Positions 1 to 8,598 of a stretch of DNA of 64,000 bases are shown here, piece after piece (position 1 is the stretch's first letter; the number at the start of each line of letters is the position of its first letter). A program made the translations under genes and the position numbers. The notes under the pieces are model-generated. The model worked only from the letters and a program-made list of their open reading frames with translations. It was not told the DNA's origin and did not search any database. Location: assembly GCA_001797275.1 (NCBI GenBank), contig MGOY01000018.1, positions 1-64,000 of the forward strand, given 5' to 3'. Source of the DNA: Clostridiales bacterium GWF2_38_85 (GTDB taxonomy: Bacteria; Bacillota; Clostridia; Oscillospirales; CAG-382).

Positions 1-523
1 CAGCATAAATTATATATTGATTGCATTCAATTCATGGTATGCCGATAATGATGAATCTATATATTTCGATAACTTCGGCTTCAACGGGCTGTACACAAGT
101 AGCGATCTGATGCCTACAGAGTATTGATTTAAAATTATTATGCAAGTGGTTGTATCAAAATAGTGCAGAATCAACAAATGGAACCCGAAGCTGTAGAAAA
201 CTACTGCGAGAGGTGACATTTGTTGATAGAACAAAACTCTGATTGAATCAAAGAAAGCGTGCTTTTTAGTACGCTTTCCTCATCTCAAAAATATTATTAG
301 TGATAATTTAATTTTAATTATAATTTTAATAAACATTTGTTTTGTGCGTTCTGTGCATTTTGTTACAGCCACTTTTTGTGTTGAAAATATTTTCTTCAAC
401 GTACCATAACCCATAATAAATAATAATTATATTTTTTGTGAAAAGGTATTGACAAAACAGACCCTTGTTGATATAATAATCAAGCGTCGTTTGACTAACC
501 CTTATAAAGAGAACGCTAAATAT

Positions 524-600
524 GGCGGAATAGCTCAGTTGGCTAGAGCATTCGGTTCATACCCGACAGGTCGTAGGTTCAAGTCCTACTTCCGCTACCA
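524..600 (+). tRNA. tRNA-Met (CAT)
   Basis: GGCGGAATAGCTCAG...TTCATAC...GGTTCAAGTCC...TTCCGCTACCA; cloverleaf with CAT anticodon and encoded CCA. Confidence 0.93.
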
Positions 601-623
601 GTTTTGCCTTAAAAATTTAATTT

Positions 624-698
624 GGCCCGTTGGTCAAGCGGTTAAGACACCGCCCTTTCACGGCGGAATCAGGAGTTCGATTCTCCTACGGGTCACCA
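624..698 (+). tRNA. tRNA-Glu (TTC)
   Basis: GGCCCGTTGGTCAAGCGGTTAAGACACCGCCCTTTCACGGCGG...GTTCGATTCTCCTACGGGTCACCA. Confidence 0.95.
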
Positions 699-868
699 AA
701 AATAGCAGTGCAATAAAAGCATTGTTATTTTTATGTAATACGAAATTTACATTGATACAGCTATTAAATACATGATTGTTTAACTTTAAGATTTTATAGT
801 ACAGTACAATATTTTGGAGTGTACAGTAATATATTAAAATCAAAATTACTATGAGAATTACCATGAAT

Positions 869-893
869 AAAGCCTCCCGAATCGAGAGGCTTT
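869..893. terminator. Rho-independent-type hairpin AAAGCCTC...GAGAGGCTTT
   Basis: Inverted repeat between the tRNAs and the convergent pseudogene. Confidence 0.5.
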
Positions 894-896
894 ATG

Positions 897-1660
897 TTAT
901 AATATTTTTATTTTATCGCCAGCATGGATCATACTTAATATTGTCTTGCCATTAAGTACAGCTAATGCGTACATCTTAGTCCATGAGCCACACTGCTTTT
1001 TGGTGCGGTTGATACTTGAGAATAGCTCAGTTGCTTCAGCGCTTGATGTTACCTTGATTGCCTCGTCACCTTCAATACGGATGTGGAAAGAACATAGTCG
1101 GTGAATATCGCTGCCATACTTTCAGAGGATGAATATAAAACTTGTTGTTGACTTTGTTAAGGTCAAGCAATAGCTGGGTTGTTTCACGTATTCCGGCAAT
1201 GGTGCTGTATGTGCGAGCATTTCTGAGAATTGCGAAATATGCTATAGTATCAAGCTCAAACAGGAAAGGGTATGCAATCTTAAAAAAAGTTGCCGATCAT
1301 CAGGTCAGAATGCCAGGATTGCAGCAAATCAGTCAAACAGTCAAAAATATAGAACACCCTTTTGCCTTCTCTTGCAACAAGATTATATACTTCAGTCGTA
1401 AAGCTTACAAAACCACTGTCTGCGTTTACCTGACATATTTTAACCGAGGATTCATCATTGATTATTGCAGGTTGGTTACCGAATCTGACATATACTATTT
1501 TTCGGTTGTCGGTAATAGCTTGCCTGATATATGGGTCAACAACAAAACGATAATCATTAATTGAATCAATCTGCCAGGCAACATTGTCACCAAGCCGAAG
1601 TATATCGATTGATTTATCAAATCCCTTGATTCCTGTGCTGATGCAATCATGTATACCCAT
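897..1660 (-). pseudogene. Frameshifted gene (about 250 aa), uncharacterised; N-terminus MGIHDCISTGIKGFDKSIDILRLGDNVAWQ resembles a RecA/KaiC-like fold
   Basis: The ORF 1280-1660 ends in NFF* at a run of 7 T (minus strand). Reading through with one T fewer gives KIAYPFLFELDTIAYFAILRNAHTYSTIAGIRETTQLLLDLNKVNNKFYIHPLKVWQRYSPTMFFPHPY*. A second frame then continues RIEGDEAIKVTSSAEATELFSSINRTKKQCGSWTKMYALAVLNGKTILSMIHAGDKIKIL*. Confidence 0.6.
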
Positions 1661-1757
1661 ATGATGCCTTGCTTTCTATGATCATTCCTAATAAAAATGC
1701 AAAATACAATACAAACCCGGTTATAGGTTGAATAATTATTTTGCATTAATTTTCCTG

Positions 1758-2771
1758 TTAATTGACTATTTTCCCATTTGAATAGGTTACTTCACGAGTT
1801 CTGTCGTATATTTTCTGATAATAAGTTGCCTTTCCTTCAAGCTTGCCATTTATAAAGCCACCTTCAACCCAGTCACCATTTGTATAAGTTATTTTCCCGT
1901 TGCCGCTGAAGATACTGTTTACTATACTACCTTCATAGATAATAAAATCATCGCCATATGTAGCTTTATCAAACAACTTAAAATAACACGATGCATCTGT
2001 TTGTTTTCCATTTACAAATTGCCCACGGTAAACAGAGCCGTTGACATATGTATAAACTCCATATCCGTTAAGCTGGTTATCAACAAATGAGCCTGAGTAA
2101 ATATCACCGTTTGAATAGGTTATCTTACCATCACCCTGACAGACTCCGTTAACCATACTACCCTCGTAAATATCGTTATTCCTATATACGGTTTTTCCTA
2201 TACCTTCGATTCTGCCCTGCGACATTTCACCGATGTAAACAGTACCGTCTGCATAAGTATATGCACCCTGACCATCCATAAGACCGTTCTTATAATTGCC
2301 CTCATATTTATCATCATTTTTAAAGCTCATTGTGCAAAAACCGTTTGCTTTGTCATTAGAAAAGGAGCCATCGAGAATACTGTTGTCTGCATATGTAATT
2401 TTTCCGTTACCGCTTCTGACATCATTTTCGAAATTGCCCTGATATATATCACCATTGCTGTATTTGAAAACACCGTGGCCTTGTTTAACGCCGTCAACAA
2501 ATTCGCCGGTATATTCACCATTGTAATATATTTCCGTGTGAACACCGTTGAGCTTGGGTGATTCTTCTGTTTCAATTGATGATATAGCTGCGTGTGATGA
2601 GGTATCTTCTGAGATATCTTTCAATTCGGGAATCTTTCTTTGAACTCCAACTGTAAGAAATATTATTATGGTCAGCAATATCAGTACTGAAAATAATACT
2701 ATCAGCAGGTTAACATTTTTATTCTTCGTTTTCTTTTTTCCATAAAGAATAGGTTTTATCGTTCGTGACAT
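1758..2771 (-). CDS. MORN-repeat membrane protein
   Basis: N-terminal TM segment then many Y.G....G.G.....G..Y.G.F MORN motifs. Confidence 0.85.
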   Translation of the reverse strand: MSRTIKPILYGKKKTKNKNVNLLIVLFSVLILLTIIIFLTVGVQRKIPELKDISEDTSSHAAISSIETEESPKLNGVHTEIYYNGEYTGEFVDGVKQGHGVFKYSNGDIYQGNFENDVRSGNGKITYADNSILDGSFSNDKANGFCTMSFKNDDKYEGNYKNGLMDGQGAYTYADGTVYIGEMSQGRIEGIGKTVYRNNDIYEGSMVNGVCQGDGKITYSNGDIYSGSFVDNQLNGYGVYTYVNGSVYRGQFVNGKQTDASCYFKLFDKATYGDDFIIYEGSIVNSIFSGNGKITYTNGDWVEGGFINGKLEGKATYYQKIYDRTREVTYSNGKIVN

Positions 2772-3111
2772 GTTTTATCTCCGTTATTTCGCAATCGATC
2801 GGGACAGTCAGATATATATTGCCTGTTTCGTCCTTTTCGAGCTTAGTTTTATTTTTATATGAACCGTATATTTTTATTGTCATTATTCCATCATTAATAT
2901 CGACATCATATTTTGAATAATAATATTTTTTATCGGGAAAGATATAAACTTCAAAGGAAACTTCATTTTCTTTAACTTCAACATTTCCAAAACCAAAGTC
3001 ATCCGGTGTGAGTACTTCATTGTGATAATAAAAAACTTCGGTGGATGCAAATATAATTAGAACAGAACATCCGAGCAAAAGTAAAAAAATAATTAATTTA
3101 CGCATAATCAA
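2719..3111 (-). CDS. Small membrane-anchored/exported protein, hypothetical
   Basis: ORF with N-terminal hydrophobic segment, overlaps the MORN gene start. Confidence 0.6.
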   Translation of the reverse strand: MIMRKLIIFLLLLGCSVLIIFASTEVFYYHNEVLTPDDFGFGNVEVKENEVSFEVYIFPDKKYYYSKYDVDINDGIMTIKIYGSYKNKTKLEKDETGNIYLTVPIDCEITEIKHVTNDKTYSLWKKENEE

Positions 3112-3459
3112 AATTCGTATTCTGAAGATATTATAACAGATACGAATTACCTCCCCGAAATTTTATTATATATTATATATATTATAACGATACGGTAGTT
3201 ACTTGTCAACTTTTGTTGATAATATAAACAGGATTATATTTAAATATAAGATATTTGAAATAAAAACAGAACAATTTGTACATATAAAGCTGTCATCCGT
3301 GAATTATTTTATTCGAATATATTATTAGCTATTGACAGAGACTCAGTCTTATGTTAGAATTATTGCACATAAATATGTATAGGAATCGCAATTAATTTTG
3401 TATTTTTTTCTAACAAAGATAAAATTAATGAATTCTTATCAATTTAATAAGGAAAGGGA

Positions 3460-5010
3460 ATGGATATGAAATCTAACAAAAAACGTATCGGTGCGTTGCT
3501 GCTTTGTATTATTATGGCTTTGTCTTTATTATTAGTATCATGTCAGACTGAAGATGAAACTTCTGATGCCTCAAAAGATTCAAGTCAGGCAACATCAGCA
3601 GCAGAATCAAATTCAAATGTTAATGTTCCCGGTTGGGATGCAGAAGCAAATCGTTGGGTATTAACACTCGACCCAACAAAATACGAGGGTAAGGAATTCA
3701 AGGTTCTCGTTCTTGGCAGCACCTATGGAACATATTCGTCAAGAGAATTTACATTCAGTGAAGAGGATGTCCTGCAGAGTGAGGTCATCAACGAAGCAGC
3801 CGGCAAGAAAAACGATTATATAAAAGAAAATTACGGTGTTGAAATCGTTCCGATTTATGCACAGCAAGCTGATAACATTCTTACACTTATAAGAACCGAT
3901 ATACAGGCAAACTCAGGCTCATATGATGCTGTTATGCCTTATATGGCTTCACTGGCAAACCTTGCTCAAGAAGGTTCTCTTGTCGATATGGCAGAATGCG
4001 ATAATATTGACTTTTCAATGCCTTGGTGGGATCAGTCGTCAATTGAACAACTCTCAGTACATGACAAGGTATTCTTTGCAACAGGCGATATAACCTTACT
4101 TAATAAGGTTTGTGCAACAGCAATTGTTTTCAATAAGGACATTATCCAGACACTCGGACTTGAAAATCCATATGATCTTGTTGATGAAGGAACATGGACC
4201 TTTGATACGATGGTCACAATGGCAAAGAAATATGTTCAGGATCTTGATGGAAATCAAATTTACGATTATAATGATAACTGGGGCTTATCAAGCTCATACG
4301 GCGATGTAATTGAATTTTACATAGCAATGGGGCTTCATCTTGCTGAGCTTGATTCAAACAGAGAACCCATTATAACATTGGGTGATACTCAGTCTGTAAC
4401 AGCGATCCAAAAGATTCTTACTGTTCTTACTGATCGTTCGTGGGTAGTTCATGCTCAGGAACTTTCAGCAATGGGTGCAACTGATATCTGGGATATGTCA
4501 CTCAGAATATTCGGTGAAGGCAGAGCTATGTTCAGAACAAGTGCATTCTCAGCAGTTGAAAAATTAAAAGCAAATTATGAAGTAAACTATGGTATAGTTC
4601 CGCTTCCTAAGGCAGACGAAAACCAGGAAAATTATTATTCATACGTTGCAACAAACGGTACAGTATCAGGTATTGCAATTACAACAGGTGCTCCTGATCC
4701 TGATTTCTCTGCATATATGATAGAGGTTAACGCTGTTGAAGGCAAGAATTATCTCACACCAGCTTATTATGAAACAGTTCTTAAGCTTCAGGGAACAACA
4801 GACCCCGAAAGCATAGAAATGCTTGATTTGATATTTGAAAATGCAGTTTATGATTTAGGCCGTGTCTTTAACTTTGGCGATATAAGCGGTATAATAAGCA
4901 CATTGGCACAAAATTCAAGCACTGATATAGTATCTGAACTTGATAAAAACGAAGATGCTATCAACCAGGCAATACAATCACTGCTCGATGCTTATGATGC
5001 ATTAAGCTGA
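3460..5010 (+). CDS. Extracellular solute-binding lipoprotein (family 1-like)
   Basis: Lipobox LLLVSC; periplasmic-binding-type sequence (GTWTFDTMVTMAKKY...). Confidence 0.8.
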   Translation: MDMKSNKKRIGALLLCIIMALSLLLVSCQTEDETSDASKDSSQATSAAESNSNVNVPGWDAEANRWVLTLDPTKYEGKEFKVLVLGSTYGTYSSREFTFSEEDVLQSEVINEAAGKKNDYIKENYGVEIVPIYAQQADNILTLIRTDIQANSGSYDAVMPYMASLANLAQEGSLVDMAECDNIDFSMPWWDQSSIEQLSVHDKVFFATGDITLLNKVCATAIVFNKDIIQTLGLENPYDLVDEGTWTFDTMVTMAKKYVQDLDGNQIYDYNDNWGLSSSYGDVIEFYIAMGLHLAELDSNREPIITLGDTQSVTAIQKILTVLTDRSWVVHAQELSAMGATDIWDMSLRIFGEGRAMFRTSAFSAVEKLKANYEVNYGIVPLPKADENQENYYSYVATNGTVSGIAITTGAPDPDFSAYMIEVNAVEGKNYLTPAYYETVLKLQGTTDPESIEMLDLIFENAVYDLGRVFNFGDISGIISTLAQNSSTDIVSELDKNEDAINQAIQSLLDAYDALS

Positions 5011-5030
5011 TAATTCATTTTAATATAATT

Positions 5031-5066
5031 AAAACAACAACCGCTCGTGTGAGCGGTTGTTGTTTT
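5031..5066 (+). terminator. Hairpin terminator after the solute-binding protein
   Basis: AAAACAACAACCGCTCGTGTGAGCGGTTGTTGTTTT. Confidence 0.85.
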
Positions 5067-5167
5067 AGATTCGTTAATATAGCGGATATCTGTTAAGTGA
5101 TAATAATTTCACATAGCTATTTTATTAAATTGCTTGACAAAGTTGGAATTCTGTAATACAATAATAA

Positions 5168-5179
5168 TAAGGTACCTTA
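5168..5179. promoter_or_regulatory. Palindrome TAAGGTACCTTA downstream of a TTGACA promoter, candidate MarR operator
   Basis: Perfect 12-bp palindrome directly upstream of the MarR-type gene. Confidence 0.45.
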
Positions 5180-5204
5180 ATAAAATACAAAGGAGTGACA
5201 TGTA

Positions 5205-5717
5205 ATGACACAAAACGAAGAGTTAATGGATTTGTTTCATAAAATGTCTGCTATGACAAGGCGTATGCCACCTCCACCACCGCATGGCTTTGAAGGTCAC
5301 CCGCCAATGCATGGCGATTGCCCACCACCTCCACCCCCGCATGGCTTTGAGGGACACCCACCGATGCATGACAATCATCCGCCACACAGAGCCGGACGAT
5401 TGCTCACAATCCTCAATGAAGAGGGAAGCATGAACCAGCGCAAGCTGGCGGAAATGCTTGACATCAGACCGCAATCGCTTTCAGAAGTAATTGCAATGTT
5501 TGAAGCTGATGGATTGATTGTGCGGGAAGCGAACAGCGAGGACAGACGCGAGTTTTTAGTGTCGCTTACCGAAGCAGGCAAAGAAACAGCGGTAAAAATC
5601 GATTCTCAAAGAAAAAAGCATGCCGATGAATTCTTCTCAGCACTCACCGAAGAAGAAAAAGCAAAATTCCTAGAACTCCTGAAAAAGATTGTCGATTCCC
5701 ACTCAGAAAAGCTATAA
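5205..5717 (+). CDS. MarR-family transcriptional regulator with duplicated Pro/His-rich N-terminal insertion
   Basis: wHTH LLTILNEEGSMNQRKLAEMLDIRPQSLSEVIAMFEADGLIVREANSEDRREFLVSLTEAG; N-terminal PPPPPHGFEGHPPMH x2. Confidence 0.85.
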   Translation: MTQNEELMDLFHKMSAMTRRMPPPPPHGFEGHPPMHGDCPPPPPPHGFEGHPPMHDNHPPHRAGRLLTILNEEGSMNQRKLAEMLDIRPQSLSEVIAMFEADGLIVREANSEDRREFLVSLTEAGKETAVKIDSQRKKHADEFFSALTEEEKAKFLELLKKIVDSHSEKL

Positions 5718-5763
5718 CCAAAACAGCTGATATCCAATGGTTTGTCGTATATCAGCTGTTGAT
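5716..5763. repeat. 48-bp direct repeat copy 1 (hairpin/terminator)
   Basis: aaccaaaacagctgatatccaatggtttgtcgtatatcagctgttgat; same as 8546-8593 except one base. Confidence 0.9.
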
Positions 5764-5886
5764 GCTTCTTTTAATTTATTTCTTATACTAATTCTCATTA
5801 TAATATTATTTAAAATTAAATTAGTATAAAAATCGAGATAAAATATTCTTAGTGGTGGCTTGTTATCTGTCTTGTATTAAAAATAC

Positions 5887-6837
5887 TTATTTATATGCAA
5901 GAGATAGTATTAATTCATGAAGCTGTTCACCCGTACCTTCTATTAGATTTCTACCAGCGAAACCACGAGTTACTCCGGACATCATATTTAGATGACATTC
6001 ATGAATTACAAAATCAATTGCTTTTATCTTGTCATAATAAGTATTTGCTATTGACCACATATCTATGAATTTATTAAAAAACGGAGTTGCTGATCTTGAC
6101 AGCATTCCATCTTTATTAAAACTTCGCATATATTCACGAAAGATATATGCATAACCACAAGAACAAATAATAAGACCATTTGAAGGTGATATATTTACTT
6201 TTCTACAGTGGTGACATTTCAGTTTACCTTCGTTTGCTAATAAATGTTCATCTCTACCTTGTAGGCAACGAGCATATAATGTAAAGCCTACTTCATCAAC
6301 AAGAACATCGTCACATATACCTTTAGCATTCGTTTGATATAAGCTTCTTATCTTACTTTGAGATATTCTTGGTGACCAAATAAATTTATTCAACATTTTG
6401 GGATTAACATTCTCTAGAAAATCGTTTTTTTCATTTTTTTCACGCTCTAATAGGCGTTTAGAACGCTCTCTTTGTTTCTGATTACGTTGAATAATTTTTT
6501 GCTCTATTTTATCTATAAATTCCGGAGTAAATAATGAGTTTATATAAGAAATAGCTTTCTCTACATCTGATTCACTCTTTACGATTATATCGTTTATCAT
6601 AAACCCATCGTTTAGGATATGTACATTATTTATCACATCAATACTTGATTTACAAAATTTGTATGACCATCCGAATTTACTTGTATAGAACTGCTTTGTT
6701 AAGTCTAACCCATTTTCATTATGAATTAGATTTGAGAAATTTACAAACATTTGATATGTTTTACTGTTCCAAAATAATAACAAAGAATTTTTTGGAGGTT
6801 TGTGATTCTTGTCATATAGTTCATTCCATAAAAGCAT
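5887..6837 (-). CDS. Uncharacterised protein with zinc-ribbon-like CxxC...CxC
   Basis: ORF with KLKCHHCRKVNISPSNGLIICSCGYAYIF; start taken at MLLWNELYDK, overlapping the GNAT gene. Confidence 0.6.
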   Translation of the reverse strand: MLLWNELYDKNHKPPKNSLLLFWNSKTYQMFVNFSNLIHNENGLDLTKQFYTSKFGWSYKFCKSSIDVINNVHILNDGFMINDIIVKSESDVEKAISYINSLFTPEFIDKIEQKIIQRNQKQRERSKRLLEREKNEKNDFLENVNPKMLNKFIWSPRISQSKIRSLYQTNAKGICDDVLVDEVGFTLYARCLQGRDEHLLANEGKLKCHHCRKVNISPSNGLIICSCGYAYIFREYMRSFNKDGMLSRSATPFFNKFIDMWSIANTYYDKIKAIDFVIHECHLNMMSGVTRGFAGRNLIEGTGEQLHELILSLAYK

Positions 6838-7372
6838 TGTTTTTCTCCACTTTTTCAATAAGTTTTTCCATAATGAATTGCCCACCGCTTCTTTTCATAG
6901 GATTACCTATTTTAACTACTTTAAAGCCGCATTTATTTATATAAAAATTATGGTTTCGACGTGAGTATGCAGGAGTTTCTGCACACCATTTGACTGTATC
7001 GGGGAACTTTGTTCCAATAAATCTCCAGATAATCGTACCAATACCTTTGTCTTGATAATCAGCATCTACGAATATATTGCCTAAATAATTAATATTATTG
7101 TCATTTATCCAAACATTGAATGCTCCGATAGGATTATCGTCTTTTGAAACTTTGTATGCTATAAAACCGCTGTTTATATACCATTTTCTCAAGAAATCAC
7201 CGTTATCATAACCATCAGGTCCACCATACAGACAGTCGGTGTGCCTGCGAATATCCTCGTCAAATGCTCTTTTCATAATTGGCGTTATTATGTCGATGTC
7301 TCCTTCTGTAAAAGATTCAAATAGAAGTCCTTCAAAAATCTCCATAATTAATTTCTCCTCTAATTCATTCAC
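6821..7372 (-). CDS. GNAT-family N-acetyltransferase
   Basis: GNIFVDADYQDKGIGTIIWRFI acetyl-CoA-binding motif. Confidence 0.8.
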   Translation of the reverse strand: MNELEEKLIMEIFEGLLFESFTEGDIDIITPIMKRAFDEDIRRHTDCLYGGPDGYDNGDFLRKWYINSGFIAYKVSKDDNPIGAFNVWINDNNINYLGNIFVDADYQDKGIGTIIWRFIGTKFPDTVKWCAETPAYSRRNHNFYINKCGFKVVKIGNPMKRSGGQFIMEKLIEKVEKNNAFME

Positions 7373-7377
7373 ATTGT

Positions 7378-8307
7378 TTATTTTTTAACTGGGACTAATA
7401 CTGATATTCTCAGATTATCACCTTCTATTCCAAATCCCATGTGTTCTTCGAGAATGTGTCGTTCATTGTCAAGGTTCAACTTCCAATCGTCGTTATTTAA
7501 TCCTTCCTTTATTTTATTCCATAACTCGTTTATATGGATACATTCATTTGAAAATGCAGCATATATACCACCTGGTAATCTTTTTTTATAAAGATAGTCA
7601 GGTATAACTATGTATTCAGGTATTGAAACGCAGAAATCGTATCCAAATTTGGGATTATCTTTAGTAGGATATGGCATGGTATTAAATCCGAAAAAACGTG
7701 CGGTACCTAACAAATCATTATTTATTATCCATGATAAAGCGGGCTCGGGATCTTCCGGCTCAAGTCCATAATGGTGGCACGCTGCCGTACGCATGGGCGG
7801 AAGTATAATTATACTATATTTTTGCTCATAACTTGAATTACCAATTGACATACTATATATCTTTTTATTATTGATGTCATTAATTATATCTTTTTTTATA
7901 TGATTCACCGTAACTGTAGTTGAAATATTTTCGATAGATTCTAATAGAGACAAAGACATAGTTTGATTTTGTTTTGTAATTTCTATTATTTCCGATATGA
8001 CATTGCGGCGTTTATTTAAATCTACTTTCGCTTTATTTAATTTGTTTGATTGACTTTGTAAAGCGATTATTAATTCGTCAATCGATTTATACTTTAATAT
8101 TTTCTTTATATCTTGAATAGATAAATCAAGACGACGTAATAAATCAGTAATTAATATACAGCTTACTGCTTCTGAGTCATACATTCGCCAACCAGACTGA
8201 GGATTTCTTATGCTTTGAAAAAGTCCCATGTCTTCCCAATGACGCAATGTTCGGCTGCTGACATTGATTTTTATTGATAATTCACTGATTGTAGTCAATT
8301 CTTTCAT
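7378..8307 (-). CDS. MerR-family regulator with GyrI-like/effector-binding C-terminus
   Basis: TISELSIKINVSSRTLRHWEDMGLFQSIRNPQSGWRMYDSEAV. Confidence 0.85.
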   Translation of the reverse strand: MKELTTISELSIKINVSSRTLRHWEDMGLFQSIRNPQSGWRMYDSEAVSCILITDLLRRLDLSIQDIKKILKYKSIDELIIALQSQSNKLNKAKVDLNKRRNVISEIIEITKQNQTMSLSLLESIENISTTVTVNHIKKDIINDINNKKIYSMSIGNSSYEQKYSIIILPPMRTAACHHYGLEPEDPEPALSWIINNDLLGTARFFGFNTMPYPTKDNPKFGYDFCVSIPEYIVIPDYLYKKRLPGGIYAAFSNECIHINELWNKIKEGLNNDDWKLNLDNERHILEEHMGFGIEGDNLRISVLVPVKK

Positions 8308-8545
8308 ATGAATAAATACAACCTTTCATTTCTAATCGATGATACGATTATAATTATTATAATACTTCACATCGCGTTAATTGCAATAGAAAGAATAAAT
8401 CTTTAAATAAAAATATAAAATAATTAGTATTGGTCTAGAGATTTGGTATGAATTTATTGTTAAATAGTATTATTTATTTTACAATTATCAGATCATATAA
8501 AACAACTGTTGCTTAATATGCTCCAGTTAAAATACCTCTCATATT

Positions 8546-8593
8546 AACCAAAACAGCTGATATCCAATGGTTTGTCGGATATCAGCTGTTGAT
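8546..8593. repeat. 48-bp direct repeat copy 2 (hairpin/terminator for the minus-strand synthetase gene)
   Basis: AACAGCTGATATCC...GGATATCAGCTGTT perfect stem; same as 5716-5763 except one base. Confidence 0.9.
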
Positions 8594-8598
8594 TTTTA

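Noticed and set aside
449-775. 108-aa + strand ORF
   Set aside because: Overlaps tRNA-Met and tRNA-Glu completely; spurious
1142-1564. 140-aa + strand ORF
   Set aside because: Antisense to the frameshifted minus-strand pseudogene, which has the better protein-like composition
5223-5581. Minus-strand ORFs over the MarR gene
   Set aside because: Mirror of the Pro/His repeat; no support
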